The notes: a model not told the origin generated them from the letters alone. A stretch of 64,000 nucleotides of DNA from Magnetococcus marinus MC-1 (GCF_000014865.1 NC_008576.1:277501-341500), one strand, 5' to 3'; numbered from the stretch's first letter, positions 36,951-45,829 are shown. A program made the numbers and translations.

Positions 36951-37195
36951 CGTTTTTCCGTTGAGTACCACCCTGCGAGGGTTTAAAAATCCGTAGAGTG
37001 CCTAAAAAAGGATTGACACCCCGCTTGGGTGCTTTGTTGTACGGCTCTCTTTTTTAGGGGGCGCAAAATCTGCTTTTTTGCCGGACATGGACCATTGGTC
37101 CTCATACCATGGGTTGAACCTGTGGATGAGCTGGGACGGATTCGCCGCACCCGATGCCGGACCTATAACGAGAATGAAGACAGGGAGGGTGGACC

Positions 37196-37453
37196 ATGGG
37201 TAATAGCCATGCTGGACACAATGTACAGGACCCGTTTTTGAACACACTACGTCGGGAGAAGGTGCCGGTTACGGTGTTTTTGGTTAACGGTATTAAATTA
37301 CAGGGGATGATCACCTCCTTTGACAACTATTGCCTACTGCTGAAAAACAGTGTGACGCAGTTGGTGTTCAAGCATGCCATATCAACGGTTATGCCATCGC
37401 GCAACATCCATATGGGTGATGAGCGTGATGATGCTAAAGAGAGTAAGGAATAA
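37196..37453 (+). CDS. hfq: RNA chaperone Hfq
   Basis: Hfq hexamers match small RNAs to mRNAs. The 85-residue protein has Sm1 ([23 protein letters not shown]) and Sm2 ([13 protein letters not shown]; the usual YKHAI reads FKHAI). The C-terminal tail is short and acidic-basic. AGGGAGGGTGG precedes the ATG. The 245-nt gap after miaA probably holds its own promoter. Confidence 0.96.
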   Translation: MGNSHAGHNVQDPFLNTLRREKVPVTVFLVNGIKLQGMITSFDNYCLLLKNSVTQLVFKHAISTVMPSRNIHMGDERDDAKESKE

Positions 37454-37519
37454 ACCGATTGTATCCTATAGCTGATCTGTTGGGAGCGCTCCTTTGGGAG
37501 CGTTTCCCTGTTTACGCCC

Positions 37520-38818
37520 ATGCTTGAGACCCATCAAGCCCCTGATCGGGCCATTTTGCTCCAGGCTTTAGAGCCTAAAGTTACCCGTGATGCATGCCAG
37601 CGCCTGCTGGATGAGTTGGTGCATCTTTCAACCACGGCGGGCTTAGAGGTCCACGCCACGCAGCTACTTTCTTTACAAAAGGCGGTACCGGCCACCTATT
37701 TTGGTTCAGGGCAGGTGGAGGAGTTGGCGCGTCGGATTGAGGAAGACGAGATTGACGTGGCGGTGGTTAACCATGCATTAACGCCGATTCAGCAGCGCAA
37801 TTTAGAAAAAAAGCTCAACGCCAAGGTGGTGGATCGCACGGGATTGATTTTGGAGATCTTTGCGGCTCGTGCGCGTACCCGCGAGGGTATTATGCAGGTG
37901 GAGTTGGCTTCATTGATGTATCAGCAGTCGCGTTTGGTACGTTCTTGGACGCATTTGGAGCGGCAGCGAGGGGGTGTGGGTTTACGGGGTGGTCCTGGTG
38001 AGCGGCAGATTGAGGTTGACCGGCGTTTAATTCGGGAACGTATTCACAAGTTAAAAAAGCAGTTGGAGGAGGTTGAGCGTACGCGGGCGTTACAGCGTCA
38101 GCCGCGTCAGGATATACCGCTGTTTACGGTGGCGTTGGTGGGTTATACCAATGCGGGCAAGTCGACATTGTTCAATTTATTGACGCGTGCGGGGGTATTG
38201 GCGGAGGACAAATTATTTGCCACGTTAGATCCGACCATGCGTGCGGTAGATTTACCGGATGGGGGTAGGATTTTACTTTCGGACACGGTGGGATTTATCC
38301 GGCAGTTACCGCATCAGTTGGTTGCGGCCTTCAAGGCGACTTTGGAGGAGGTGATGAGTGCGGACATGTTACTGCATGTGGTGGATTTATCGGATCCGGA
38401 GTGGGAGCGGTATGTTGAGTCGGTTAATGGTGTTTTGCAGGAGTTAGAGGTACAGCACACGCGCACTTTGACGGTTTACAATAAGATAGACCGTTTGGAG
38501 AGTCGGGGTATTTTAGAGCGTGAGTTAGCGCGTGGGGACACCATTGGGGTATCGGCGCAGACGGGGGAGGGGGTAGAGCCGTTATTATCGGAATTACGTC
38601 GTGCGGTGGGGCGTGCGATGTTGCGGTATGAGGTTATTTTACCGGTATCGGATGGGCGGTGGTTAGCGAAGTTCCATGCGGAGGCCTCGGTGGTTGAGGT
38701 GCGAGAGGGTGAGGATTTCACCACGTTGATTGTGGAGTTAGCGCCGGCGGTATTGGGGCGGTTACAGGGTGAGGTTGAGCGTGAGGGGGTTGAGGTTCAG
38801 TTTCGACCGGTGGATTGA
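37520..38818 (+). CDS. hflX: GTPase HflX
   Basis: HflX is a ribosome-splitting GTPase active in stress. The 432-residue protein has the HflX domain with GGPGERQIEVDRRLI (about 155-169), the P-loop GYTNAGKSTLFN at 208-219, DTVGFIRQLPHQLVAAFKATLEE, and NKID. The ribosome-binding site is weak. Its top strand is G/T-rich, more so toward repeat cluster 2 (38701-38760 holds 26 G, 10 C). The usual hflK-hflC are absent downstream; a 2-kb repeat cluster follows. Confidence 0.95.
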   Translation: MLETHQAPDRAILLQALEPKVTRDACQRLLDELVHLSTTAGLEVHATQLLSLQKAVPATYFGSGQVEELARRIEEDEIDVAVVNHALTPIQQRNLEKKLNAKVVDRTGLILEIFAARARTREGIMQVELASLMYQQSRLVRSWTHLERQRGGVGLRGGPGERQIEVDRRLIRERIHKLKKQLEEVERTRALQRQPRQDIPLFTVALVGYTNAGKSTLFNLLTRAGVLAEDKLFATLDPTMRAVDLPDGGRILLSDTVGFIRQLPHQLVAAFKATLEEVMSADMLLHVVDLSDPEWERYVESVNGVLQELEVQHTRTLTVYNKIDRLESRGILERELARGDTIGVSAQTGEGVEPLLSELRRAVGRAMLRYEVILPVSDGRWLAKFHAEASVVEVREGEDFTTLIVELAPAVLGRLQGEVEREGVEVQFRPVD

Positions 38819-38861
38819 GTGAGGGGATTGTGTTGTTTGGGTTGGGGTTTTGAATGGATGT

Positions 38862-39058
38862 CTGGGGGGAGAAGTTCTCTGTCTCCCCTCAGGGTTTTGC
38901 TTTTAGTTTGTTGATTTTGTTGAAAATTCTCCCGTCATAGCCCTTAATTTTATAGCTTTTACGCTTAAAAAAAGGTTAGAGGGGGGTCTGGGGGGAGAAG
39001 TTCTCTGTCTCCCCTCAGGGTTTTGCTTTTAGTCTTTTGTTTTTTTTTGTTTTTTCTT
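38862..39058 (+). repeat. repeat cluster 2, module B (two copies)
   Basis: TCTGGGGGGAGAAGTTCTCT begins at 38862 and again near 38987, followed each time by CAGGGTTTTGCTTTTAGT. The spacer between them has diverged except for the AAAAAAAGGTTAGAGGGGG lead-in. It is the same unit as in cluster 1 (opposite strand) and cluster 3. No gene is supported. Confidence 0.85.
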
Positions 39059-39190
39059 TTAGGCTCGCCCTTCGCAACGGGAGCTAAGCTGCGTCTTTTT
39101 GCAGCTTAGCGACCAGCGAGCCTGCTTTTTAATCCGTATGGATGGGGAAATTGGGGTTTTTTCCAATTTCCCCATCCATACGGATGCCAA
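39059..39190 (+). repeat. repeat cluster 2, double-hairpin module
   Basis: The small hairpin has 10-bp arms (39083-39092, 39101-39110) and loop GTCTTTTT, enclosed by GGCTCGC (39062-39068) and GCGAGCC (39116-39122). The large hairpin has perfect 23-bp arms (39132-39154, 39163-39185) with loop GGTTTTTT. Conserved flanks are GCTTTTAGGCTCGCCCTTCG on the left and GATGCCAAACGCCCCAG on the right. It could extrude as a cruciform in supercoiled DNA. Confidence 0.9.
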
Positions 39191-39209
39191 ACGCCCCAGC
39201 GGGGCTTAG

Positions 39210-40796
39210 GTTTGGGCGGTGGTTGGGGGATGTAGAGATTGCCCCCCCCAGCGCCGGTGTGCCCAAGCGCGGTTTTCACCCCAGCCACTCCGTGCCCAAC
39301 CGCCCGCCACGCTGGCGCGTGACATCGCTACCCTATGCCCCGTACCGCGCTCCTACACAACCCGTGCTCTCTTAATAAAACCCCTGCACCCTTGCTCCAT
39401 CGGTACGGGGCTTTACAAAAGATCAAAAGATTAAAAAAGTCAAAAGATCTCAGGGCTTCGCCCCGAACCCCACTGGGCGCCGCCCAGACCCGGCAGGGCT
39501 CTGCCCTGCACCCGCTGGGTGGGCAAGCAGAGCTTCCCCCCAGACCCCCCAATCCCTTTTAATAATGGGACTCCCTGGGCATAGAGGCATTCAGTTTCGG
39601 GTTGGGCGGTGGTTGGGGGATGTAGAGATTGCCCCCCCCCCCAGCGCCGGTGTGCCCAAGCGCGGTTTTCACCCCAGCCACTCCGTGCCCAACCGCCCGC
39701 CACGCTGGCGCGTGACATCGCTACCCTATGCCCCGTACCGCGCTCCTACACAACCCGTGCTCTCTTAATAAAACCCCTGCACCCTTGCTCCATCGGTACG
39801 GGGCTTTACAAAAGATCAAAAGATCAAAAGATTAAAAGATTAAAAGATTAAAAAAGTCAAAAGATCTCAGGGCTTCGCCCCGAACCCCACTGGGCGCCGC
39901 CCAGACCCGGCAGGGCTCTGCCCTGCACCCGCTGGGTGGGCAAGCAGAGCTTCCCCCCAGACCCCCCAATCCCTTTTAATAATGGGACTCCCTGGGCATA
40001 GAGGCATTCAGTTTCGGGTTGGGCGGTGGTTGGGGGATGTAGAGATTGCCCCCCCCCCCAGCGCCGGTGTGCCCAAGCGCGGTTTTCACCCCAGCCACTC
40101 CGTGCCCAACCGCCCGCCACGCTGGCGCGTGACATCGCTACCCTATGCCCCGTACCGCGCTCCTACACAACCCGTGCTCTCTTAATAAAACCCCTGCACC
40201 CTTGCTCCATCGGTACGGGGCTTTACAAAAGATCAAAAGATTAAAAAAGTCAAAAGATCTCAGGGCTTCGCCCCGAACCCCACTGGGCGCCGCCCAGACC
40301 CGGCAGGGCTCTGCCCTGCACCCGCTGGGCGGGCAAGCAGAGCTTCCCCCCAGACCCCCCAATCCCTTTTAATAATGGGACTCCCTGGGCATAGAGGCAT
40401 TCAGTTTCGGGTTGGGCGGTGGTTGGGGGATGTAGAGATTGCCCCCCCCAGCGCCAGTGTGCCCAAGCGCGGTTTTCACCCCAGCCACTCCGTACCCAAC
40501 CGCCCGCCACGCTGGCGCGTGACATCGCTACCCTATGCCCCGTACCGCGCTCCTACACAACCCGTGCTCTCTTAATAAAACCCCTGCACCCTTGCTCCAT
40601 CGGTACGGGGCTTTACAAAAGATCAAAAGATTAAAAAAGTCAAAAGATCTCAGGGCTTCGCCCCGAACCCCACTGGGCGCCGCCCAGACCCGGCAGGGCT
40701 CTGCCCTGCACCCGCTGGGCGGGCAAGCAGAGCTTCCCCCCAGACCCCCCAATCCCTTTTAATAATGAGACTCCCTGGACATAAAGACATTCAGGA
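39210..40796 (+). repeat. repeat cluster 2, module A tandem array (four copies)
   Basis: GGGCGGTGGTTGGGGGATGT starts at 39214, 39604, 40021 and 40414, giving periods 390, 417 and 393. Copies are nearly identical; length differences come from the C run after GATTGCCC and from expansion of an AAAAGATC/AAAAGATT tract near 39810-39855. Each unit carries the nested small palindromes seen in clusters 1 and 3. Identical 75-residue frames in the copies follow the repeat and are not credible genes. Confidence 0.92.
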
Positions 40797-40812
40797 ACGC
40801 CCAACCCACACC

Positions 40813-42087
40813 CTACTGAAATAACTCCGGCTTCGGCATGTGCTTCTTCGGATCAACTCCCCACTTGCGCGCATCCTCCACACCCTCAACCGCCCAATTC
40901 TTGTCCGCCTTGCGCTCAATCAAATTCAACGTCACAGGCTTCAACTTCTTCTTCGCCTTCGAATCAATCAATACCCGCACAACCGGATGCAACAAACTCT
41001 CCGTGTTGGTCTCCAATACCACCCCCAAATACCCATTATGTAAACGTACCAACGTACCCATGGGATAAATGCCCACACACTGCACAAACTTTTGAAATAA
41101 ATCAGGATTAAAATGAAACTTGCTCCACTCCATCATGCGCTTTAACGCCTGGTGCGGCGAATTGCCCTTGTGATAACAACGGTCCGACGTTATCGCATCA
41201 TAAACATCCACAATCGCCGACATCTGCCCCATCTGACCAATCGCATGACCCTTCAACTGACGCGGATACCCAGAACCATCCCAACGCTCATGATGACGAC
41301 CCGCAATCTGTACACTCAACTCACTAATCCCAGGCGCCGCCGCTAATATCTTCTCACTATGCACAACGTGCATCTTCATCTGCAAAAACTCTTCATCATC
41401 CAACTTGCCAGGCTTGTTCAAAACCTCCTGCGGCGTCTTCATCTTGCCAATGTCATGCAACATCGCACCAACACCCACCGCAACCAACTCCTCCGGCGTC
41501 ATCTCCATCGACTGCGCAAACGCAACCAAAAATACCCCCACATTCACCGAATGCATAAATGTGTACTCATCCTTCGCCTTGATCATACTCAAACTTAACA
41601 TCGCATCCTTGTTGCTAAACATGGACTCAACCATGTCCTTCATCAACTCCTTCACCGGTCCCACCGTAATCGTCTTGCCCAACCGCACATCATCCAACAT
41701 ATCCCCAACCAAACGACGCGCCTTCTGCTTCACCTCATGCGCATGCTCCAACTCCTGCTCCATCGGCTGCTTCTTCACATCCGGATTAGGTAACTTAACC
41801 GCATTACCCTCCTCCCCCAACTCCATCATCTGCGCCGCTAACTCCGCCTCAATCTCCGCCTGACTCTTGGCACCCTCAACATCCCGCCCACGCTCCGTGT
41901 CAATGTATACCTCACGAATCGTGCTATCCGCCAATACCCGCCTCACATCCGCATCACTCTTCAACATCATCTGCTGCGGTAATCCATTGGGATCCTTGCC
42001 AGAACGCGCATCCTCATTCCAACCATTGTTGAAATCACTCACATACATGCCCGGCTCAAGCTGACTGACAGATACTTTCTTTTTCAT
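40813..42087 (-). CDS. HD-GYP domain protein (cyclic di-GMP phosphodiesterase)
   Basis: A 424-residue cytosolic protein: N-terminal DUF3391-like region (KVSVSQLEPGMYVSDF), then HD-GYP with His179, HDIGK at 211-215, HHERWDGSGYP at 265-275 and DVYDAITSDRCYHK. All metal and GYP residues are present, so cyclic di-GMP hydrolysis is expected. It could counter motility-to-biofilm switching in this flagellated cell. The top strand here is C/A-rich although the gene is on the bottom strand (41281-41340: 24 C, 10 G), as for alr beyond cluster 1. Confidence 0.92.
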   Translation of the reverse strand: MKKKVSVSQLEPGMYVSDFNNGWNEDARSGKDPNGLPQQMMLKSDADVRRVLADSTIREVYIDTERGRDVEGAKSQAEIEAELAAQMMELGEEGNAVKLPNPDVKKQPMEQELEHAHEVKQKARRLVGDMLDDVRLGKTITVGPVKELMKDMVESMFSNKDAMLSLSMIKAKDEYTFMHSVNVGVFLVAFAQSMEMTPEELVAVGVGAMLHDIGKMKTPQEVLNKPGKLDDEEFLQMKMHVVHSEKILAAAPGISELSVQIAGRHHERWDGSGYPRQLKGHAIGQMGQMSAIVDVYDAITSDRCYHKGNSPHQALKRMMEWSKFHFNPDLFQKFVQCVGIYPMGTLVRLHNGYLGVVLETNTESLLHPVVRVLIDSKAKKKLKPVTLNLIERKADKNWAVEGVEDARKWGVDPKKHMPKPELFQ

Positions 42088-42497
42088 GAGTCACTCTCTT
42101 AAAACATCACGTCCTGTGGAAAAAGATGCAAAACGATCTCAACGCCCCGCCTTAACCTTACCGCCTGCCCAGCTTATAACCCCAATATGAAGACTTGTAA
42201 CAAATTGTCATCACAAGGGGGCTCAATGCCCTTAAATCTCACACAAAATATCACCGCCAGAACACAAACTTAAACGTACCACCACCAATTCTGGCGTGCA
42301 TTTGCCAGCACGTCAACTACTCAACAGAACCTTTCTGCTGGTTCCCGAATATTGGACGGCAAAAAATACCCCATGCCACCAGCAAAAATTTGTCAAATAT
42401 AGGATAATATTAGAAAAATATTGTGGCATAGCCATTGCTAAATTGAACAATGCAACACCCATTCGCCTGGCCTTACAAGCAATTAAGGCCAGGGACC
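42088..42497. other. intergenic region between divergent genes
   Basis: It separates the HD-GYP gene and a small zinc-binding protein gene, so both promoters should lie here. It is AT-rich around 42330-42430. I see no RNA gene, repeat or clear operator. Confidence 0.45.
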
Positions 42498-42884
42498 ATG
42501 ATCTCAGCCCTTAAAAAATGTGTTGGTGCCATGAAAGAGATGCCAGAATTTACAGGAATGCGTTGCCCCATTTGTAACGGACGTCCGGCACATATCTACG
42601 TGTGTGTAAGCTGTGGTGAAGTGCGCTGTGGTCAAAATAGCTGCACCGGCAGCGAAGATGGTCATGCAGGTTGGGCTGGTTCCGGTACCCTCTGCCGCCA
42701 CTGCGGCCAAGGACGCTACCGGATCATGAGCTTCCATAGCTCTGAATTTTTGGACTTCGTGCGGGAATATACCTTCCGTAAACGCAACAAAGATTCAGCA
42801 ATAGCCACCTTCAACAAAGCAGCCTCCATCGAAGATGAACTGCTGCTGCGACTCAAGCGTCCTACACCCACCGCGCGACGCTAA
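42498..42884 (+). CDS. hypothetical protein with double zinc-finger-like cysteines
   Basis: A 128-residue protein. Residues 20-75 hold four Cys pairs: CPIC, CVSCGEVRC, NSC with nearby His, and CRHCGQG, a pattern fit for two zinc sites (zinc ribbon or UBP-type). The C-terminal half is helical and basic (FVREYTFRKRNKDSAIATFNKAA), ending RPTPTARR. ATG at 42498 is preceded by CAGGGA; an upstream ATG at 42450 is possible. I do not recognise a named family. RNA or nucleotide binding would be a guess. Confidence 0.6.
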   Translation: MISALKKCVGAMKEMPEFTGMRCPICNGRPAHIYVCVSCGEVRCGQNSCTGSEDGHAGWAGSGTLCRHCGQGRYRIMSFHSSEFLDFVREYTFRKRNKDSAIATFNKAASIEDELLLRLKRPTPTARR

Positions 42885-42900
42885 TAAACCCCGGCTTGGC

Positions 42901-42962
42901 TAGGGCGTGTCCCAAAAATATCCATGAGACGCGCCCCATGTCTTACGATAGGACACGCCCTA
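42901..42962. repeat. 62-bp MITE-like element with 12-bp inverted ends
   Basis: TAGGGCGTGTCC (42901-42912) is repeated exactly inverted at 42951-42962. The ends resemble insertion-sequence termini of the TAGGGYGTGTC type. It lies between two convergent genes, so it could also act as a two-way terminator. Confidence 0.55.
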
Positions 42963-42971
42963 ACGATTCGC

Positions 42972-43511
42972 CTACTTAATGTCAAGCAAATCGCTGTCAG
43001 GCCCCTCTTTCATCTTATCCTCAATCATGGTCCGCCGCGCAGGACTCGGATAAGCCCGAAGATTGCCCTCTTGGTAATAAAGATTGCGTGCTACCCCTCC
43101 ATCCTCATTATAATAGACCGCACCCCCGTGCCGACGACCATTAAAATAAGACTCCTCCGAACGCACCTTGCCCCGAGCATCAAACCGCTTAATCGTGCCA
43201 TTGCGCCGCCCCAAAACATACTTATCCTCAATCTTACCACCATTGGTGCGATAGGTGGTCCATGTGCCATCCCTTAACCCATTGGCAAATCCCCCCTCCA
43301 TGTAGATCTGACGTTCACCCCCTTCCTCGTCACTTGGGAAAAAAGCCACCACAGGACCCGTATAAGGAACGGCAGAATTCTTTAAATAGGCACGCCCACC
43401 CCGCATCTCCAAATCGGAAAATTCTGTCGGCCCACACCCAGTCAGCAACAGGCCAAGTAATAGAGCTACTAGCCCGTGCCTCTGTCTCTTGCTCAAAAAA
43501 GAAAGCAGCAT
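42972..43511 (-). CDS. lipoprotein with MORN-like (YwqK-type) repeats
   Basis: A 179-residue lipoprotein: signal peptide with lipobox LTGC (Cys26). The mature part has MORN_2-type strands (YMEGGFANGLRDGTWTTY, DKYVLGRRNGTIKRF, ESYFNGRRHGGAVYY, NLYYQEGNLRAY). Such repeats fold into an extended beta sheet at the envelope. The role is unknown. It begins 9 nt after the rubredoxin gene and is probably in one operon with it. Confidence 0.8.
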   Translation of the reverse strand: MLLSFLSKRQRHGLVALLLGLLLTGCGPTEFSDLEMRGGRAYLKNSAVPYTGPVVAFFPSDEEGGERQIYMEGGFANGLRDGTWTTYRTNGGKIEDKYVLGRRNGTIKRFDARGKVRSEESYFNGRRHGGAVYYNEDGGVARNLYYQEGNLRAYPSPARRTMIEDKMKEGPDSDLLDIK

Positions 43512-43520
43512 CGCTTGATC

Positions 43521-43742
43521 CTAAAACTCAATCTCTTCATCGTCAGCATCCGCTAACTCAATAGGGGATTCACCCCGGAGCATATCCTCACTCTGAAAAT
43601 GCTCCTTAGATAAACCACACACAGGACAGCGCCAATCTTTGGGCAGGGTGTCAAAATCCGTTCCCGCAACGATCCCCGTCGCAGTGGAACCAACCTCCTC
43701 ATCATACTCATACTCACAACTCATACAGCACCAAACACCCAT
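43521..43742 (-). CDS. rubredoxin with acidic C-terminal tail
   Basis: A 73-residue one-iron electron carrier. Iron ligands are Cys6 and Cys9 (CMSC) and Cys39 and Cys42 (CPVC), in the frame EYEYDEEVG ... GTDFDTLPKDWRCPVCGLSKEHF. After the roughly 52-residue core there is a 20-residue acidic tail (ELADADDEEIEF). An extra Cys5 is beside the first ligand. The partner is unknown; an oxygen or peroxide reductase would be typical. Confidence 0.93.
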   Translation of the reverse strand: MGVWCCMSCEYEYDEEVGSTATGIVAGTDFDTLPKDWRCPVCGLSKEHFQSEDMLRGESPIELADADDEEIEF

Positions 43743-44413
43743 ATCAACTCCTTTACGGCCCTACCTAAACCGTATCTGAGGTGTGTCGTCCCACGTATAA
43801 GATAACTGCCCTATTCCAGCCATTAAAATACTCAGGTCAGCTCTAAATGTTCATCCCAGTGGTCACACAAAGATCGCCCAACGCACTCTGCCGGTCGCCC
43901 ACCACACAACACGCCCAAGCCCCGATCTTCATCCCACAGCCATGGATTTATTGACGACACACCCTAGGTTTATCCATGACAGGGGTCGCGCAACATGCCC
44001 AGCTTAGCACCCGCCAACCCCGCGTTCAAAAACCAACAGTTCCCCCCTCAAAGCCCACCCAATGCCTAAGGTGTAGCCCCCCAAAAAAACGGTCCTCCCC
44101 CATGCCCTTTCGCCCGTGGTCTGAAGCTTAAACATGCCCAAAACAGACCATCACAACCACCCTCCAATAGGGCTTACACTGTTAGATCGGCTAAAAATCC
44201 CCATTTCTTCAATCCACAATACACTATTTTGTCATAATTTTTAATGGATCCCTGCCATCACCACCGGCACAACCATTGCATCATCCTAAACGGTTCGGTC
44301 TCTAGTATGCGGGTTTTGGGTCGTTGGATACCCCATGATTGACTGTCATGATCTTGTCATCCATCCCCTTGACATCGCAACCAGCCCGTCCATCACTTCA
44401 GGGAGATGCGACC
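43743..44413. other. C-rich intergenic region with a 184-bp inverted-end segment
   Basis: No gene is supported. GGTGTGTCGTC (43780-43790) recurs inverted as GACGACACACC (43953-43963), bounding a 184-bp non-coding piece whose ends resemble those of the 62-bp element at 42.9 kb. It may be a decayed MITE. The remainder shows nothing clear. Confidence 0.5.
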
Positions 44414-44863
44414 ATGAAATCAACCCAACCCCAGGCTAATTTTGGATTCAACATTTGCCATTTTGAGAGTCAATCAGACATAAATTCAGATATTTACGAC
44501 ACAATGCTGGAAATTCGTCGCGATGATCTATTTGAGATTGGCACAGTACGCGCATGGTGCTTTCCACCACGAGGTGCCCCCACATCGGTGCATCGGGCCT
44601 GGGATATGGCGGTCAACATGCTCAGCGATGAAGATGCCGACCGCTTGGCCGCACGTTTCTACAAAGGCACCAATCTTATGGGCTTTCCCCTGCCCGGTCT
44701 AACCACCGATGCAGGGACCAGTAACCATGGCTCCTATCGGGCTTGGACCCGCCAGTTGATGGCGGAACTCTCTCGAACCGGCCATGCCCGTGCTGATTTT
44801 GACGAACAGCACGCGCTGCTTGAACTCTTTTTATGGGCGCTCACCGCGTGTGATGCACCCTAA
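44414..44863 (+). CDS. hypothetical protein
   Basis: A 149-residue soluble protein with no signal peptide. Segments include YDTMLEIRRDDLFEIGTVRAW, AWDMAVNMLSDEDADRLAARF and FDEQHALLELFLWALTACD. I do not recognise a family. ATG at 44414 follows GGGAGATG; an upstream in-frame ATG at 44339 gives an unconvincing extension. It is the first of three same-strand small genes (to 46.1 kb) separated by gaps of 140-220 nt, all of unknown role. Confidence 0.6.
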   Translation: MKSTQPQANFGFNICHFESQSDINSDIYDTMLEIRRDDLFEIGTVRAWCFPPRGAPTSVHRAWDMAVNMLSDEDADRLAARFYKGTNLMGFPLPGLTTDAGTSNHGSYRAWTRQLMAELSRTGHARADFDEQHALLELFLWALTACDAP

Positions 44864-45080
44864 ACCATCGCTACGCCCTACACCTGCCCTACGTCCAGGG
44901 TAAGGGTGGGCGGGAGCTCTGTCAAACCAAGCCCATTAGGTACAGCTGTGCGTACCTGCGTGGTCTGTGCTCAGACAGAAGAGCAGAAGATGTTTCAGGT
45001 GAAGGATTCACCACGTTTTTATGACCCTTTTCATGGATTGAATACCGGCGTATAGAACCGGGGTCTAGGGAGGACCAACC

Positions 45081-45686
45081 ATGTTGCACATTACCTCAAC
45101 GGCACATCGTCCCCAGGGGCCGACGCAGACCAAAGTAGGCACCAGCGGTGGGCCAATGGATCATGCCTCGGGTTTTGATACCGCCCTGGAAGAGGCCAGC
45201 CGTAAAGTGGACCCCCCCTCAACGGTTGATCCTGTAGCGACCATGGCCGCTGCGGTCATACCCCCGCGTGGCCTGCAAAACCGGGTATTGTCCGGTTATG
45301 ATCCGGCCAAAGGCATCGTCACACCCGAAGCCCTACGTCAAACCCTCAGCCGGGAAGAGATGGAGGCCTTTGGCCAACTGCTCAATGCCCCGCCCAGCAA
45401 AGAGAAGGTGGGGGATCATCCACTGCCCCCCAACCTGGAAAAACGTTGGATGGAAGCTATTAATGGTCTCAGCACCGATCTGCGGGCAGCCTTGACCAAA
45501 CTGCTGCATGGTGAGAGCAAGGATGGTTCGCACCTACAAACGGCTGCCGAAAAAGGGCTTCCTTTAGAAGGGCTTTCTAACCATCTGCTCACCGCCCTCG
45601 AAGCAGACCGTGAGAGCATACCCCCCGCTACCTATCGGGCTTGGCGTTTACGTATTGATGATCTGCAAGGCCGTGTGGCCAGCTGA
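45081..45686 (+). CDS. hypothetical protein
   Basis: A 201-residue soluble protein with a disordered N-terminal 60 residues (Gly/Pro/Thr-rich) and a helical remainder (TPEALRQTLSREEMEAFGQLL, KRWMEAINGLSTDLRAALTKLL, YRAWRLRIDDLQGRV). The site AGGGAGGACC precedes the ATG at an ideal distance, which supports translation. No family is recognised. The neighbouring gene shares the same style of disordered start followed by helices. Confidence 0.65.
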   Translation: MLHITSTAHRPQGPTQTKVGTSGGPMDHASGFDTALEEASRKVDPPSTVDPVATMAAAVIPPRGLQNRVLSGYDPAKGIVTPEALRQTLSREEMEAFGQLLNAPPSKEKVGDHPLPPNLEKRWMEAINGLSTDLRAALTKLLHGESKDGSHLQTAAEKGLPLEGLSNHLLTALEADRESIPPATYRAWRLRIDDLQGRVAS

Positions 45687-45829
45687 CACGGCGTGGTGTG
45701 GGCTTAGTTAAACCCTAACCCACACCAAGCAGAAGCATAACAGGGTGCGCGTCTCAACCAGGCTCACGGGCGTCCACCACACTGGCAAAGCGAGAAAACG
45801 AGCCTTACGTTGTATGTCGAGAGAGAGCC

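Noticed and set aside
39132-39185. Simple intrinsic terminator
   Set aside because: The T run lies in the loop, not after the stem, and the 23-bp length and constant loop differ from terminators in this window.
39059-39190. Integron attC site (conserved ends, variable stem)
   Set aside because: There are no GTTRRRY/RYYYAAC core sites, no integrase and no cassette-like genes. The stem has no extrahelical bases in two of three copies.
39142-40762. Repeated 66-92 residue open frames on both strands, some identical three times
   Set aside because: They are copies of the module A repeat, shift with its indels, and lack signals for translation.
43262-43564. Top-strand frame of 100 residues over the lipoprotein and rubredoxin genes
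   Set aside because: It is antisense to two well-supported genes with clear motifs.
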